Shown: in pieces, positions 24,791-38,527 of the stretch | Numbering within the stretch: position 1 is the stretch's first letter | Layout: each line of letters starts with the position of its first letter | DNA from: Dimorphilus gyrociliatus | Taxonomy: Eukaryota > Annelida > Polychaeta > Dinophilidae | Direction of reading: 5' to 3' | Assembly: GCA_904063045.1 (NCBI GenBank) | Contig: CAJFCJ010000008.1 | Location: 62,001 to 126,000 of the forward strand | DNA: 64,000 nt | Notes under the pieces: generated by a model | Databases searched by the model: none | Told to the model about the DNA's origin: nothing | What the model saw: only the letters and a program-made list of their open reading frames with translations | Position numbers and translations under genes: made by a program

Positions 24791-27700
24791 AGTCTTTTTT
24801 TTAAAAATTGCCTTTCTTAAAGCTAACACTCGAAGGCACTCATGAGTGTAGCAGTGTTAAAAATTTCGTTGATTTATGTTATAGAATGAGTGTTTTCTAC
24901 TATTGAAAAACGAAAGTTAAATAGACTATATAACCCCCATTAGAAAAAAGTTAAAGAATAAAAAAAAGTCTTTACATATCACTTGTTAAAATCTACTTTC
25001 TATAATGTTATTCGAAAATTTATTATATAACAGCTAAGTACAATTTTATTGTGGTAATTAACCTCATCTGTAGCAAATTTTTACATCTTGCTTTCTTCTC
25101 AGTTTGCTATTGATATATTTATAAAAGAAAAAAAAATAAAGATAATCCTAGTTTAATAAGCCTATATAGTATTTGTAATACTCGGATATGTTTGTCTTTC
25201 AATTAGGCCTTAAAAATTCGAATGATAAATAAGGGTCAGTGCAATATTATTTAAATAAAGTATAACTATTGCAAAATTACTATGGCAACAGCTAGTCTTC
25301 TGACTGAGGGAGGTATGATGAACGGTTTTGAGAAGAAATGGATTGATGTGATAGCGTGAAGGGTCGTCGCCAGCGGTGTAAGCGTACGCAATAAGATTAA
25401 CCTAAATGTATAAATAATATAGACCCGCTACATCTTATAATAAGAAATCTGGCCGCAACTTGCGCCCATACGCTACTATCAATTACGTAAACAGTTTGCT
25501 TTTCAAACGGAAAGACTAATGGTTTAATAGAGATGTGCAGACTCTGCCTTCGATCTAGCCGCATAATTTTGGATGTTTTGACTTGTGCCAGTTGTCTGCT
25601 TCTTCACCTGGTTTAGCGTTGCTTCTTTTTCTATAAATATATATACATAAGCTCATATATATCCAATCATTAAACAGACTTACATAGTATGTGTTTACAT
25701 AAACAATAAAATTACAGAAGAATAATTTTTCCTCTCTTTTTCTTTGAATAATAACAACATGGCTAATTCTCAGAAAATCTATAATGCTATAAAGGGATGG
25801 AGAACTATATACACTTTTATTTTTCTATATAATTTATATACTCGCTTACACGGCAATATATAAGTTAGACAGTTAAAGTATATGGCGCATTCATAATATA
25901 TGTACAAGTGTATAAATATATAAATATACAAATACGTATACATAGATGTATGTACCGTTCCTTATTATGTATATTTGTTTTATTTATAATGAAAAGGATT
26001 ACTATTATTATAAAAAGTACAGTATTTTTTTTTAACCTACATTTTAATAGACAAAGAAAATGGTGAAAGCGTATAAAATGGGATAGAGAGAGAGAGACAA
26101 AATTATATTTTTGTCGATTTTTTATTCTTTCCTCAATCTTTCAACTAAATCAATAACCCATAAAAAAAAGTTGAGGTAATTTCCACTAATTTCCAAACGA
26201 TTATGTCATCGTTTTACCGCAATTACGCGAGTATTTTTGTTGGAAATTTATTACTTTTTCGCGTTGATTAGTGTTATTTGAAACGTTCCGCTCGAAACGG
26301 TCGAGTAATCGGTCGACATTCCATAGTCAAGGGTAACGCTGGACTTTTGGGGGCGTAGAAATAGTTTATATGCTTTTAAAAAGTGGGAGGAGCAAATCTT
26401 TTCGAATATGGACGCCCATTGCTCGCGTGCTTCTCGAGGGGAGGAGGTGGAAGGGGTGTTATTCTTTTTCACAAAGTAAGCTCCTGGCGTGAGAGCATTG
26501 GGTAACTGAAGCAAGAGAAAACAAATATGGCGGCGGACTCTGCTAATTGTCAAAAGATTTGGAAATTAGTCCGACGTTTGAGACAACGTTCCCGAGATTA
26601 TAGGGAAGCTATTAATTATTCAACATAAAGCCGACCTTTTCAAAGGCACTGTTTGATGCAAGCCAATATAAAAAGATTAGCAAAAAAAGACCTATTAAGT
26701 TGTTTGATTGTTGCTATTCCCTATATATGTGTATATATACAATATATTTATATATACAGTGTATATATCTTTCACTTTTTCTTTGATTCTATCCCCTTTT
26801 CCTCTCCCTTTCGTTCCTCTCTATACAAACAATAAACTCTATTCATTGTTGGACAATACCGATCTTATTAATTTATTACCGATATTACGTAATAATGTTA
26901 ATAATGAGGGAGAGTGTAATGGATAGAATTCTATTTTCTCTTTCAAATGGAAGAAATTGATTAGTTTGTTCTAAACTTATTTTTAAGACAAAGTAGGTCT
27001 AATAAATCAAGACAGTCTATAATTTCATATTAAACTAAAGCCTATAAAAACTGGGAGATCTGCTACTTAAAGTTTTGTTTATGAAGATAAAATAGGAACT
27101 TTTCTATCTCTTTCCCGCTCTCGCTCTCTCTCACTCTTTCTCTACCAGCTATAGTACGTGGCCGACTTAGCGGGAGAATAAACGACTAATTAAAAACGTC
27201 GATTCCGTCACGCTGCATCTACCTTAAACGGCGTTCTACACGTGCAAATTACCAGCGTACCGGAACGCTTTTAGTAACGTGTCAGAAAAACGCTCTCGCT
27301 TTCGCTGTTCCAGAGAGGAAGTTGTATAGACGAAATTTGAATGTGGCGTCTCTGTATTGAAACATAAACGGCGTCTCTGTAGCAGCAGACAAAGACGATT
27401 AGATATGAAATTACATGTTATTGTTCTCTTTCTTTCTTTATATACATTTTACGATGAGAATGCGGGACATTCTATTATAATTGAGAGATATATATTTTTT
27501 ATTATTAAAAAAAGAGTGCACACACATGCTCAGAGTAAATAAATAAATAAGAATGTCAGCGTCTCATGGAGAGAAGATTGTAGACGCTTCGGAAATAAAC
27601 GGTTAGACGATACTCCCTGCTTCTTTATTAAAAGTTAATCCCTTTGTGACTGCCTAACGTTTTGTACGCTTTTTTTATTATTACGAGAGTCAACAATATG

Positions 27701-30700
27701 GCGATTAATTCGTAGGCGGTACATTTAAATTATAGGGTTCTTTTAATAAGGAATTTTTAAGGAATGAAATTAGAGTTAAAGGGGCGGGAGGAAAAGAAAA
27801 TTGCTTAATGACTTTAAATAGTATATGAGACAGGACTGTATGTCCACTTCTTTCAAAAAAAAGATACTAAGGGATTAGATAGCAATTGCAACGGTACATT
27901 TATTAAGTTTACTTTGAAAAGTTGTCTTGCCATTGCCCCAAGGCGAAGCGGGCTAAGAGATAGGCAATGGATAAAGAAGAGTTTGAATAAAAAAACAGGG
28001 AAGGGAGAGCGAAAGAGACAGACAAGCACGCTGAGAGAGAGAGAGAGAGAGAGAGAGAGGAAGAAAGAAAGAATTTTATTTAAAAGTAAACTGGTACTGT
28101 TATCTGTCTAAATATTATACTCACTCGTGTATTACCTACTCGACCTTCTCCTATTCGTCTTCTTTTTTTAACTATACTTTTATAAATCAACCTATCCACC
28201 CCCCGCTTCACTTACTAAATTTTATAATATCATTTGATTTATTTAAAAAATATATAAGTTAACGATAGTTAAAAATTGAAATTTTAACAAAGGATAAAAA
28301 AAGAGTTAGAGTGACTAGTTTATAGAAAAGGGATAGTTTATCTTTTATATGATATTTATATTCTATTATTCTTTGTTATTCTTATTATTTATTATTTTAT
28401 TTACGACTGTTATTCTTACCCGATACTCAACACCATCGTATTTAAATATAAAAAGTGTTAAAGTTATTTCCCAATCGTAACTATATTGGGTCAATAAAGG
28501 TACTATGTTAATTTTATAGGCTTTTAATTTGTTAAATACTTTTTTTAAGGCTAATTGACTATTGCGTAAAATATTATGATTGTTTTTTATTGTTTAATAT
28601 ATATGTAAATAAGGTTTATATGGTAATAAAAGTATGGGTTTAACGCTTAATTACCTACATCAATTTATTTGCTAAAAGAGACACGGCGAAGGTATGCCTT
28701 TTAGCTGTTTAGTTTGATAATTAAATAAAACTTTAAATTCCATTGGGGGTACTGTAGTCAATCCGCCTCTTTTTTTCTTTCTAAAGGGAAATCGATTAAG
28801 TTTTAATAGAGTAAATAGGGAAGAGAATCTCTCTAATATAGGCTTAGAAAAAGAGGGTGGAGGGTAGACCGTTTAAAATCTGTATATTGTAGTAATGTCA
28901 AATAACCAACGTCTCCTTACATTCCGTTTGTATAAACTATAGGGGCGTGATAGACTACTCACCCCTCCCTCTTTTACTCCTCCTTTCTATCTCATTATAC
29001 AATAGTCAGCTATTTTCTCCCTTCATCAACTGTAACAAACGCCATCTACATTCTTCGTAACGCTCAATTTACTTATAATAAGGGACGTGAAACAACTCAT
29101 ACCAAACAATTTAACTATACTATTATACGAAGTAATAATTGCTTGAGTAAGCAAGCTTTTTTTTCTTTTAACACTAAAGTCGATTTATGCTTACTTCCTG
29201 AAAAAATGCCACTTAGCTTTCATATTTTCTCTTCTTTTTTATCATCATTTTTAAGTATTTTCAATAATTTATTGGGTTTTTTTTATTATTCTTTGTAGCT
29301 CTAAGGAAAATAGAATTATATATTAAAAGAATCTATCATAAAGACAAACTTTCTTACTGTTTAATTAATTGTAGATTAATTACAAAGATAAAAAAATGTG
29401 ATAGATAAGTTTAAATAAAGCGTGGGAATACAAACTTTCGAAATGGTAGGGTTAAACAATGTTTAAAAACTTAATTATTAATGAAATGGATATAAGATAC
29501 CCAATTAGAAGATATCAGAAAGTAGAACATCATTTTCCCTAGATATACAGAAGACTTTCGAGTTTTAGATGTATTTAAAAAATTCGGTTAATCTATCAAA
29601 AGATATTAGCGAATGCTTAACGTACTGTAGATTGTATAATGTTATTTAACCTCTTTACTGGATACGAGACTATTCTCTGACAAACAATTTAGCCATTTAC
29701 TAGTATAAATCAGTGTAAATGCGTATTGGTGTGAGACTTTACCGGTCGTCATGCCAGACTTTTAGAGATATATATTGCTATATGAACCTACTGCTGAGAA
29801 GTAGTTATTCATCCGGCTATTTGTACACATGTGCATATATCTTGCTAATAGCCTCCTCGTTTTTTGAATCATCTTTACATTTTTCTCCTCCATTTGTTTC
29901 AGTTAAATAAAGATGGAATGAAATTCCAATCATTCTCACATATTCCCTTACTTTACCTCTTTCAATCATTCAAACTCGTACATTTGGGTTTGTGTTCGTG
30001 TTGGCTTTTAAGGGAAATTTGAAACTACAGACAGAGTGGAACGTAGCTAAACTTTTATATAATTGATGCTCTCTCCAATAGCCAGCGATTACTGTGCTAT
30101 AAGTTTCTCATAAATCAAAGAAAAACTCAGGGATTTATTACAAACGATCCGAAAACTTTTTTTTTAGATATTTTATTTAAAAAGTGGAAAACTGTAAAAA
30201 GAGACAGAAATAAAGAGATATAGAAAAGTGAGAGTCGATCTTGTTGCACTAGACAAAAGTCTGTTTAGTTATAAATATATCGATTATGTTTTTAAAGGCC
30301 TCTTAAGAAAGATTACCATCAGTTTGTATTCCTTTATTGCTTTTTTTTGTTGGTAGGTAGGTCGAGTAGAGAGTATAAAAAAGAGAATTGTCCAGCCGTT
30401 TAGAAAGTCGAATAATAGATCTATTCTAGTTCTAGATGTTAATTTAAGAGAAAAAAACATTTTTTATTGCAGATTCCTTCTTAAATTTCTGCGGCTGGCA
30501 AATAAGAAGAAATTCTCTATTCGTTTTTTTATTATTTTATTCTCCTTTTATGTTTCAACACCCGTCGGTATTCATTATTTCGAAAGACATCCAGCTGATA
30601 GTTTTGTGCTACCCATAGTAAGACACATGCAATTAAAAGATATTCAATTACGTAACCTCTCCTTATAACAATACAAAGATGAAAGGGAAACGACATAGTT

Positions 30701-33291
30701 TTCTACTTATTAGAAGGATGAGAAAAGGAAAAAATAATAGATAATCCCCTAGACAGATAATTATGGTTAGTTAAATTTCTCAATCACTCTACCCTTGAAT
30801 CCATAGTCTGATTGTTTAAAAAGAGAGAATTATATGAATAATTTCTCTATAAAATGCCATAAATTTTAAAAAGACAATTGAACAAACTGATCTATAGCAC
30901 AATCAGTAAGTTAATCCCTATATTACTTCAGATCGAATTAAGTCTTTCATTGGTTTGAATTAAGGAGAAAATATATTGGTGTTGTCAAGCGATTATTAAA
31001 ATAGAGCTAAAGTAATATTACTTCACTAATAAGGAATATATTGATTTTGTATATTTATTTAATAAAAGGGAGTTTACAAACCGATTCCATGAAACGTCGT
31101 TGATTAGGGAAATGATTTCTTTTACAAGTAATTAAAGAAATATGAAAAGTATAATAGACATTTCGGAAAATATTGTCTTTTTAGCAACCAGGGAAGTTTA
31201 ATTAGTAAACTTTTCATAATAATATAAATAAGTATAAATATATTAATATCTATAAACGTAAGAATAAGTATGAAACTAAAATACCGTTTCTAGAGTTTCT
31301 TACTGGATTTTACAATAACATGACAAATTGCTTGTATAAAAATAGTTTAAAGAAAAACAATGCAGTTATCGATATACATGGAAACAAACACGTATTTTAT
31401 TATAACACGAAGCGGTAGGAGACAGAGGTATCTTTTCTCTATTTATCTATTTCTTTTAGTCCATCTAAGTTTCTTTTCTCTCTCTCTCTCTCTCTCTTTC
31501 TTTTGTAAAGTTTCTGCTAACTTATAGGTCTACGACCTTTCACAATTGAGTGGAACAATAAACAAACAATTTTTAGACCATAAAAATATGTCAATGAATA
31601 ATTATACAGTCTACGCTTTGCAACACAGTGATAAAAGCCTCTCACATTCCTCTTCCTTTCATTCTTAACACTCTTTTTTATATTATTCGTAAGGTGTAAA
31701 GTGACGTACTATTTAATAAACCGTATCCACTTCAAATTAGACAAATACCCGAAACAAAACAATATAAGCGAGATCCTAAATAATACATAAAGTTTCAACA
31801 GCTCCCCCTATTAAAATAATGAAAACTAAGAGATTAACTGCAAAATAGAAAAGAAATTTTAATACATTTATCAGCTACAGAGTATATTATTGTATTGAAT
31901 ACAATATAAATAATATTAAATTAAGGGATTATACGATATAGAAATCTTTAAGAAATAGATATAATATCTATAAAAATAGGATATATTTGTTTATATAATA
32001 ACAGTATATATAGTCTATAATTATAAATATATTTATTACTCAATTATTCTTAATTATAATTAGAATATTACTATTTTTTATTAATAAATTCGTGAAAATA
32101 TTAAAATATATAATGGCTAGAATAAAAAGATTATACTTATTTTATAAGATAAATCAATTAATTACTAAGATAACAAATTTTTTTGTCTTTCGTAACGTTT
32201 TTAATAACAAAAATGATTAGTTTCAGTCCATTAACCGAGTTTTATTCATTTTGAGTTATACTTATAAAAAATAGACTAAAAATATACTATTTTATAGCTT
32301 TTGTAATATTATTCTACAGACCATACATTAAACGATCAAAGACTAAAGTTTATTTGCTTTTATAATGTATCCACAACATGTTCATTAGGCCTCCTTTTTC
32401 TCTTTTCATAAAGAATACAATATAAAAGTTTTATTCTCTTAAAAGATTCTTATTTGCTAACTTCCGGTAGATGAAAATAAAAAAGAAATGGAATAAATCT
32501 TGTTCAACTTTACTATTGTTCTCTTTCATTCAAATATACTAGTTTTCTATATTTGTTCATCTAATGTGATGAAACTCGAATTAATTCCACTTCTGACGTT
32601 TCAGAATGATTGATAGACGATAAAGTTAACGATGAATGGGTAAAAATTACTTTTCCATCTTTAGTGGCTTAGTTAATTCTATTGGCATGCTGTTAATTCT
32701 AAAAATAAAAAGCTATTATAGAATGGTAAAAATCCAAAAGTTTTCCCAGTACTTTAGTTATAGAATAACAGTTGTTTGGCAGACTATAAAACAAAGAGAG
32801 ATAGATAAATAGAGAGAGAGAGAGAAACCTCTCCGTTTTGATTAAAAACTAAATTGTAAAAGATAGTAGAAACACCTGTTAAAAAAAAGAGATATACAAG
32901 ATAAAAGATGGAGAGAAATAAGGAGAAGACGATTAGTTATTATAACAATAGTAGGATCAGTTTATCCGCTGTTTTTTTTTATCTAATTTCTATTACATTT
33001 ATCAAATTTAATGGGCAATAAACATTTGGTTTATATTAATTAGATAATTCTTTATATTGTCATTTAATTATAAAAGATGTCTAAATACGGATGAAATAGA
33101 AAATAAAGCAACATGAATTTTCTCCCAGATGCTACTTTAATTGTATTTTATATTTTCCTTCATTTTTATTGTTGCTATTTTTAGTTAATTTACTATAACG
33201 GGCGAAAGCTTAACGAGTATTGAACAAGATCGACAATTTAGATAGGATATACCATTTTGAAAGGGGAGTAGTTAACTACATTTTTGATAGA

Positions 33292-33418
33292 AGGCTATAA
33301 TGGGTGATAGTTTATGAAAAAAAGTGGGGGTAGATTCCCCGAGGCAAAACTAGGGAAGAAAGGAGCCGCTCTTTAAGAAATTATTAAACTTGCCCAATAA
33401 ATTCCCTTTTTAATAGAA
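33292..33418 (+). repeat. Dispersed repeat, copy 1
   Basis: This segment, starting GGCTATAATGGG and ending in CCAATAAATTCC plus a T/A tail, is clearly related over about 130 bp to the copy at 36863-36992. The shared core is CCGCTCTTT, a variable A-rich piece, ATTATT(A/G)AACTTGCC and AATAAATTC. Copy 1 contains GGGGGTAGATTCCCC, able to form a small hairpin. Confidence 0.65.
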
Positions 33419-35419
33419 GTATAAATTCGTTTCGTATATCAATAAGAACATAAATAAAACTACAAAAAAAAGAATTTATTTATAGTTAAGTTTTATAGCT
33501 ATTAATCTTTTTATATAATAACTATTCACTGATTAACTCCTGTATCTAAACCCATGATAATAAGAAGCTTAGACTATTTATTCATTGGTATTTCACATTA
33601 GCAATTTTATCGTATTTCTATTACATCCTATCTCTTTTCAATTTGTGTATAATAATTAAAAGTATTATCTTTAACAGTTCATTAAGCTATAGACACAAAT
33701 TATATAGGACATAGATATTTTTAATAATTAAACTGTTGTGTTTTCCTCTTCCTTCTATTATAATATTTATCTGTGAGTCTACTCTATCCTTCTCAATTTA
33801 TTAATTCCATATTGGACCTTAATTAGAGATATAAGAGCCTTAGATTGATAACAAACTTGGAATAATTTTAATAAATTGATAAATGGCTGTTTCCCTTAGG
33901 TCTATAAATTTAATATATACAAATTTATTGATTTTATGTAAATGTAGAATAATAACCCAGAATATATATATATATATATATAAGTACACATATATCTTTA
34001 TACAAATCAAAAACTATTAATTTCAATTATTTATCAGTTAATTTCAAACTGTATGAAACTTAAGGAGAGTATAGTTTAAAGTGGAAGCTTTTTGATTGTA
34101 TACAGTAGTATAAAAATCAGGAACTATATTGTTCATTATCTTAGTGCAATTCATACAAGAATCACAACTACATGGAATTAACTTTCCTTTGTCATTTTCG
34201 ATTGAATGTACAGTATTTCCGTTCAATTAAAGTTTTCATACAAATTTTATGAATATTTTAAAAGCAATAAGCATTTATCCTAAAACTAGAGGAACTATTT
34301 AAACATTAGGTTAAAAGAATTCATTTTTAATATCATCCTAATTGTTCCTACAAATAACATGTCGCTGTTTACTTGTGCTTAGTCGATTGTTTGTTATCCA
34401 AGGTCATTATGCTAGGGATATCTGATTACTATGCATTATAGGATACTACTAGCGTCCTTGTAACAAACACATAGTTTTCCATTTGCATAAGAAATAGGAT
34501 AGCAATTAACAGATTATTCATTAATATCCTTTTAAAGAAGAGATATTTTAAAAAAAAAAGGTTAAAGTTGATTGTAAAGTTAAGATCTTTTAAGTAAAGA
34601 ATCAATATTCTGACCTTTTAACAAAACTCCTTTTTCTTAATGATCTTAATGAAAAGTTTGTTTTTTATTTATATTTTCGGGAAAAGCTCTTATTCTGGTT
34701 AAAATTTGGTAGAGAAATTAAATAAATCATTGAGCACGAAAAATTGGCATTTAAAGTTGAAATAATAATGAAAAAAAACATTCTTTGAATATCTCTAAAT
34801 GAATGAAATATCTCATAAATATTAATGAGTTGAACTAATTTAGTAAAATATTCTTTTAAAATCTAATTAGTTGATTAAATTTTTGTCCTTTTTAAGAATA
34901 AATTAATAATAAAAATCGCACAAAAAAAAGGGAAGAAGGATATATTGTCGCTAGATGGCATAACAAAATTAATGATAAATTTATCTTTCTATGTATTTTA
35001 ACTAATGATTATTGGATTATTATTGGCAGATGAGAGTATTTTCTTTAGGCGTTAAAAAACAATTTTAATGTTCGTAGGCTGGTAGGAGAATAAGGCTTAC
35101 TTTCTAGTCATAAAAGACTATATAAATAAAAAAGGAGTAAGAATGAATTTTATGCCTTTTTCCCTTCTTATTATTATTATTACAGAGGTTAACCTGTGAA
35201 ACTTAGCAAGCAATATGAGAAAACATTTTTCTTAAGTATTATGAATAGTTGTTTATCTAAGGAAAGAAGAGATCTTTCAGTTTATTTTCTAATACTGTAA
35301 ACCAGGAATGGAGTATATACTGTATGAACTTATATAAAATGTTTAAATTATGATAATAGTTAATAGCTAAATAGCAAAAATATACACTTAAAAAAAAGAC
35401 AAAGCAAATTGAATTCTTT

Positions 35420-37389
35420 CTAAAGAATAGTGCAACCGCAACAATGCTGTTGTGGATAATCAGGGCAGTGAACTTCGCCTTGTGTTCCATAAACCCAGAA
35501 TCTTTTACTCTCTCCTTTAAATCTATAATCAATCTCTGATACTGGCACTGCTTTGATTGTTTGTTTCTGTGAAATATAAAAGAAATATGTATTGAATCAA
35601 TCAGTTGAAAGACAAGACGATAATAAATGAAAATGAGCTCTCTTTATCAATTAATTGAATAGTTGTATACATTTCTAGGATTTTTTTTAATTATCAATTA
35701 TAGATTTGCAAAAATCTGGTTCAATGCTTTTAGCATTAATTGAACGAGTAAGATTCAACCTTGTAGCACTTATAAAAATTCTATATTAAATATTTGATTC
35801 TGATCAATTATGAGAGATGCCTTTTGCTTAAGTAAATTAGACTTTTACTAAATTTACTCTTTGATAATTAATCCTAGCCACCAATATATTTATTGTATGT
35901 GCAAATTAGTAACATATGAGAAAGGTGGGAAGGTTTTTTAATTAATCAATATGTTTACCTCGAATAATATTTTCTGACTTTTATAAGTTTGTCGATGTTT
36001 GTCGATTAATTGTGATGAAAGAACGTTAATTTCTTTTATGGTTGAATGACTTATAGGCCATGCCATATTGGAAGAGTACTTGAAAATCTCTTTTCCATTG
36101 GCTCCTTTAACCAACTCAATCGGAATACTGTTGATTCTATGAACGTAGTCTGATGCATTGTTTAAGCTATTAAAAGACAAAAACTCTTATACTTTTCTAT
36201 ATTCCAATATGCAGCTTTTTTCAATAACTTACAAAGAAACTGTTAACAAAATAAACCATTTTAGCTGCTTCCTACCTCGGCAAACTAGACAGATCAATTC
36301 TCCGGAACCGGAACATTTACCGCACCTGAAGTGAAAACAATAATATGAATTATTGAGCAATCGATTCCAAAAAGAAAGAGTTAGTCTTACCGACTTTTAC
36401 CAGAACCAGAGCAGCCACCGCAAGACGTTTTGTCGTGTCTCTTTTGCTTAGCGTCAAACTTTTTAACCCAACCCGATCCACTACATTTCGAACATCTAAC
36501 CCTTTTGACACCTTTACATCTTGAACATACTACAAAACCTCGAGCTTTGCAGTTATGACACTGAAAGACCTGTTCTGTATGAGGAACTGGAATTTCCTTT
36601 GTCTCATTCATAAATAAAGCGCTCGGTGTGCAAGATATACTCCAGGGTAGAGGCGGCTCCCCATTATTAGGCCCGTCTATATAGCCGCCGATGAATGGTT
36701 CAAAAGTCCATTTTACACTTCTCCATTCAGTGCAAGTTTCAAGTATATACTACGAAAGTAAAAAAAGAAAAAAATAACAGATTTAAAGTAATAAAATATG
36801 ATAAATCTAAGGAGACGATAGGAATTTAAAAACCCTAACAGAATCTACAATTTATGACATTGGGTTATAATAGGGTATATAGTATATAAAAAAAACGTAG
36901 GTAGAACCCCCTAGGCGATAACAATAAAGAAAAAAAATACCGCTCTTTTAACGAATTATTGAACTTGCCAATAAATTCTCTCAAATAATAAGAAATATGT
37001 ATACATCAACTCAATAGTCTATATATCAGCCAGAGTGTAAATAAAAAAAACACAAAGAATTGGAAACAAGTAATAAAATAAACTTACATGATATGCAAAT
37101 TCATTTGATATGTTGTTAATTATCATATTTGTTGAAACTCCTTTTCCATAACAACAATTACTACTTGCGAATTCGTTTAGAGCATCTTTACATGATTTTG
37201 TTGTATTCTTGTTAATTGGTTTATCAAATTTAACCGCAAGCATTTTTTCTCTATCATCTATATTCGGTTCATTAGGTCTTGGTGGAAGTATTTGCTGTTC
37301 TTCATCAGTTGCATTTTCATAGCCATTGTAAGTATTTAGGCTTATAAATATATTATTGCATCTTACTCCTCTTCTCCTATCATTATTAT
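35420..37389 (-). CDS. SSUH2: SSUH2-like protein, 5' end unresolved
   Basis: Five coding exons are well supported: 37389-37088, 36749-36391, 36325-36233, 36166-35959 and 35566-35420, all in one frame with GT-AG introns. The central part has six CxxC pairs with GxG spacers (QCHNCK, VCSRCKG, RCSKCSGSG, SCGGCSGSG, RCGKCSGSG, ICLVCRG), the DnaJ-like zinc-binding region of SSUH2. Other family blocks are NCCYGKG in the first exon, LETCTEWR, GRKQLKWFILLTVSF just after the cysteine region and the C-terminal VYGTQGEVHCPDYPQQ followed by CCGCTIL, close to the vertebrate ending CCGCTIV. The biochemical function of the family is poorly known. The 5' end is missing: exon 37389 has no initiating ATG before residue MLAVKF. 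A likely extra coding exon lies around 37547-37640 (reading QLIAEAVNAFYEFGKTIW), but the exact splice pairing is ambiguous. Confidence 0.9.
36863..36992 (+). repeat. Dispersed repeat, copy 2 (inside SSUH2 intron)
   Basis: This copy matches 33292-33418 in the same orientation, with GGTTATAATAGGGT at its start and CCGCTCTTTTAACGAATTATT in its second half. It lies antisense within the SSUH2 intron between 36750 and 37087. Confidence 0.65.
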
Positions 37390-37640
37390 CTAAAAAAAAA
37401 CAAAAAGGAATTTCTATAATGAACTACTTTTTTATCATTAAACTGTATTATCATCAATTTTTTTATTCTTTTTAATAAAAATAATGATATAATTTTGCAG
37501 TAATCTGCAAAAAAACAGTTTTTATTATATTCATCAGATTCCATACCCTGCATTTTGTTTTTCTAAACTCTTCCAAATAGTTTTACCAAACTCATAAAAA
37601 GCGTTGACCGCTTCTGCAATGAGTTGATAATTACTTGTGA

Positions 37641-38470
37641 CATTGACTTAACATACCGTTCTTCTTATAACATTTTGCAACAGTCGATAAATCTATATGC
37701 AAATTTTAACCTTACGCAAAAGTAAATGCATTATGAATGAGATGTAAACATAAAACATTTTATGAAAGGAATCATTATTGAACCTTATTGGTACTCAATA
37801 GTTTTAAAGCCTAAGCAAGGTCTTACATAGTTGTCTGAACCGGATATGTTAAGCAAATGAAAATATTATATACCATAATATATAAGCTCTTTGGCACGTA
37901 CAAATCGAATATAGTATTTTTTTCCTTTTTAGTCTGTTGTTTCAGACAAATTTGCTATGAATATTTTAAAAATAGACAAGAAAATCACAATCTCTTGAAT
38001 CATACCAATAAAATGTCTGTTATTGTAAATAATTACAAGTATAATTTTTGTATATAAATTATTGATTAATTTGCGTATTCTCTACGAAATAAACAATAAA
38101 ACAGCTTAGAAAAAACCCTTTATTATACTTTCTGACATAAATGAAAGAATATACTTTCCAAAACAGATAAACCTTATCCAATCAACACTCTTTCATTATA
38201 AATATACTAATATTTTATTCATTTGATTCATACATAGCTCTTTCTCGGGATATAAAGAGACAAAAAAAATGAACTAATCCAAAGAATGCACAATTAACCT
38301 TGAATTTTTTTTTCTTGAACATTTACCCAAGATATTTCACCGACCATAAACAAAAACATGAGGAAGAGAACATAACTATTAATTTTCTATTGAATATGCT
38401 ATCATGATTCAGAAAATTGTATATATTTTCTATGAAATGATTGAACAAATCATAGACCTAGTTTTACGCC
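37641..38470. other. Intergenic or 5' region between divergent genes
   Basis: This 0.8 kb lies between SSUH2 (-) and the zinc/coiled-coil gene (+). The first SSUH2 exon should be here or in an unresolved small exon, but I could not identify it with confidence. Confidence 0.4.
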
Positions 38471-38480
38471 TATATAATAA
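38471..38480 (+). promoter_or_regulatory. TATA box
   Basis: TATATAATAA begins 57 bp upstream of the ATG at 38528, which implies a 5' UTR of only about 25-30 nt. Confidence 0.5.
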
Positions 38481-38527
38481 TAATAATCTATCTACGAACA
38501 ATACGATAAATAGTTATTATATGAACG

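Larger units (their letters stand above)
22345..35419. other. Gene-poor stretch downstream of Msx
   Basis: I find no supported gene in 13 kb. The Msx 3' UTR probably occupies the first few hundred bases and contains palindromic TATATG/CATATA repeats at 22545-22675. GC-richer islands that may be regulatory lie at about 23390-24260, 25290-25560, 26170-26590 and 27130-27350. A purine-rich low-complexity block is at 24580-24790, GA/CT runs are at 28033-28059 and 31477-31497, and a TA run is at 33961-33982. One copy of a dispersed repeat lies at 33292-33418. A short minus-strand frame at 34044-34226 with clustered cysteines was considered and not accepted. Confidence 0.5.

Noticed and set aside
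24518-24845. Overlapping long frames on both strands
   Set aside because: Both are open only because of the purine-rich low-complexity sequence. They are dominated by Arg/Glu/Lys or Ser/Pro/Leu runs.
26251-26553. 100-codon minus-strand frame in a GC-richer patch
   Set aside because: No family resemblance, no good start or splice context. More likely part of a regulatory island.
34044-34226. Minus-strand 60-codon frame with clustered cysteines (CSCDSCMNC)
   Set aside because: It starts with TTG, has no clear splice partners and no related exon nearby. Composition matches chance frames in AT-rich DNA.
36363-36620. Plain DnaJ zinc-finger chaperone
   Set aside because: The CxxCxGxG repeats suggested DnaJ, but there is no J domain and the C-terminal CCGCTI ending identifies SSUH2.
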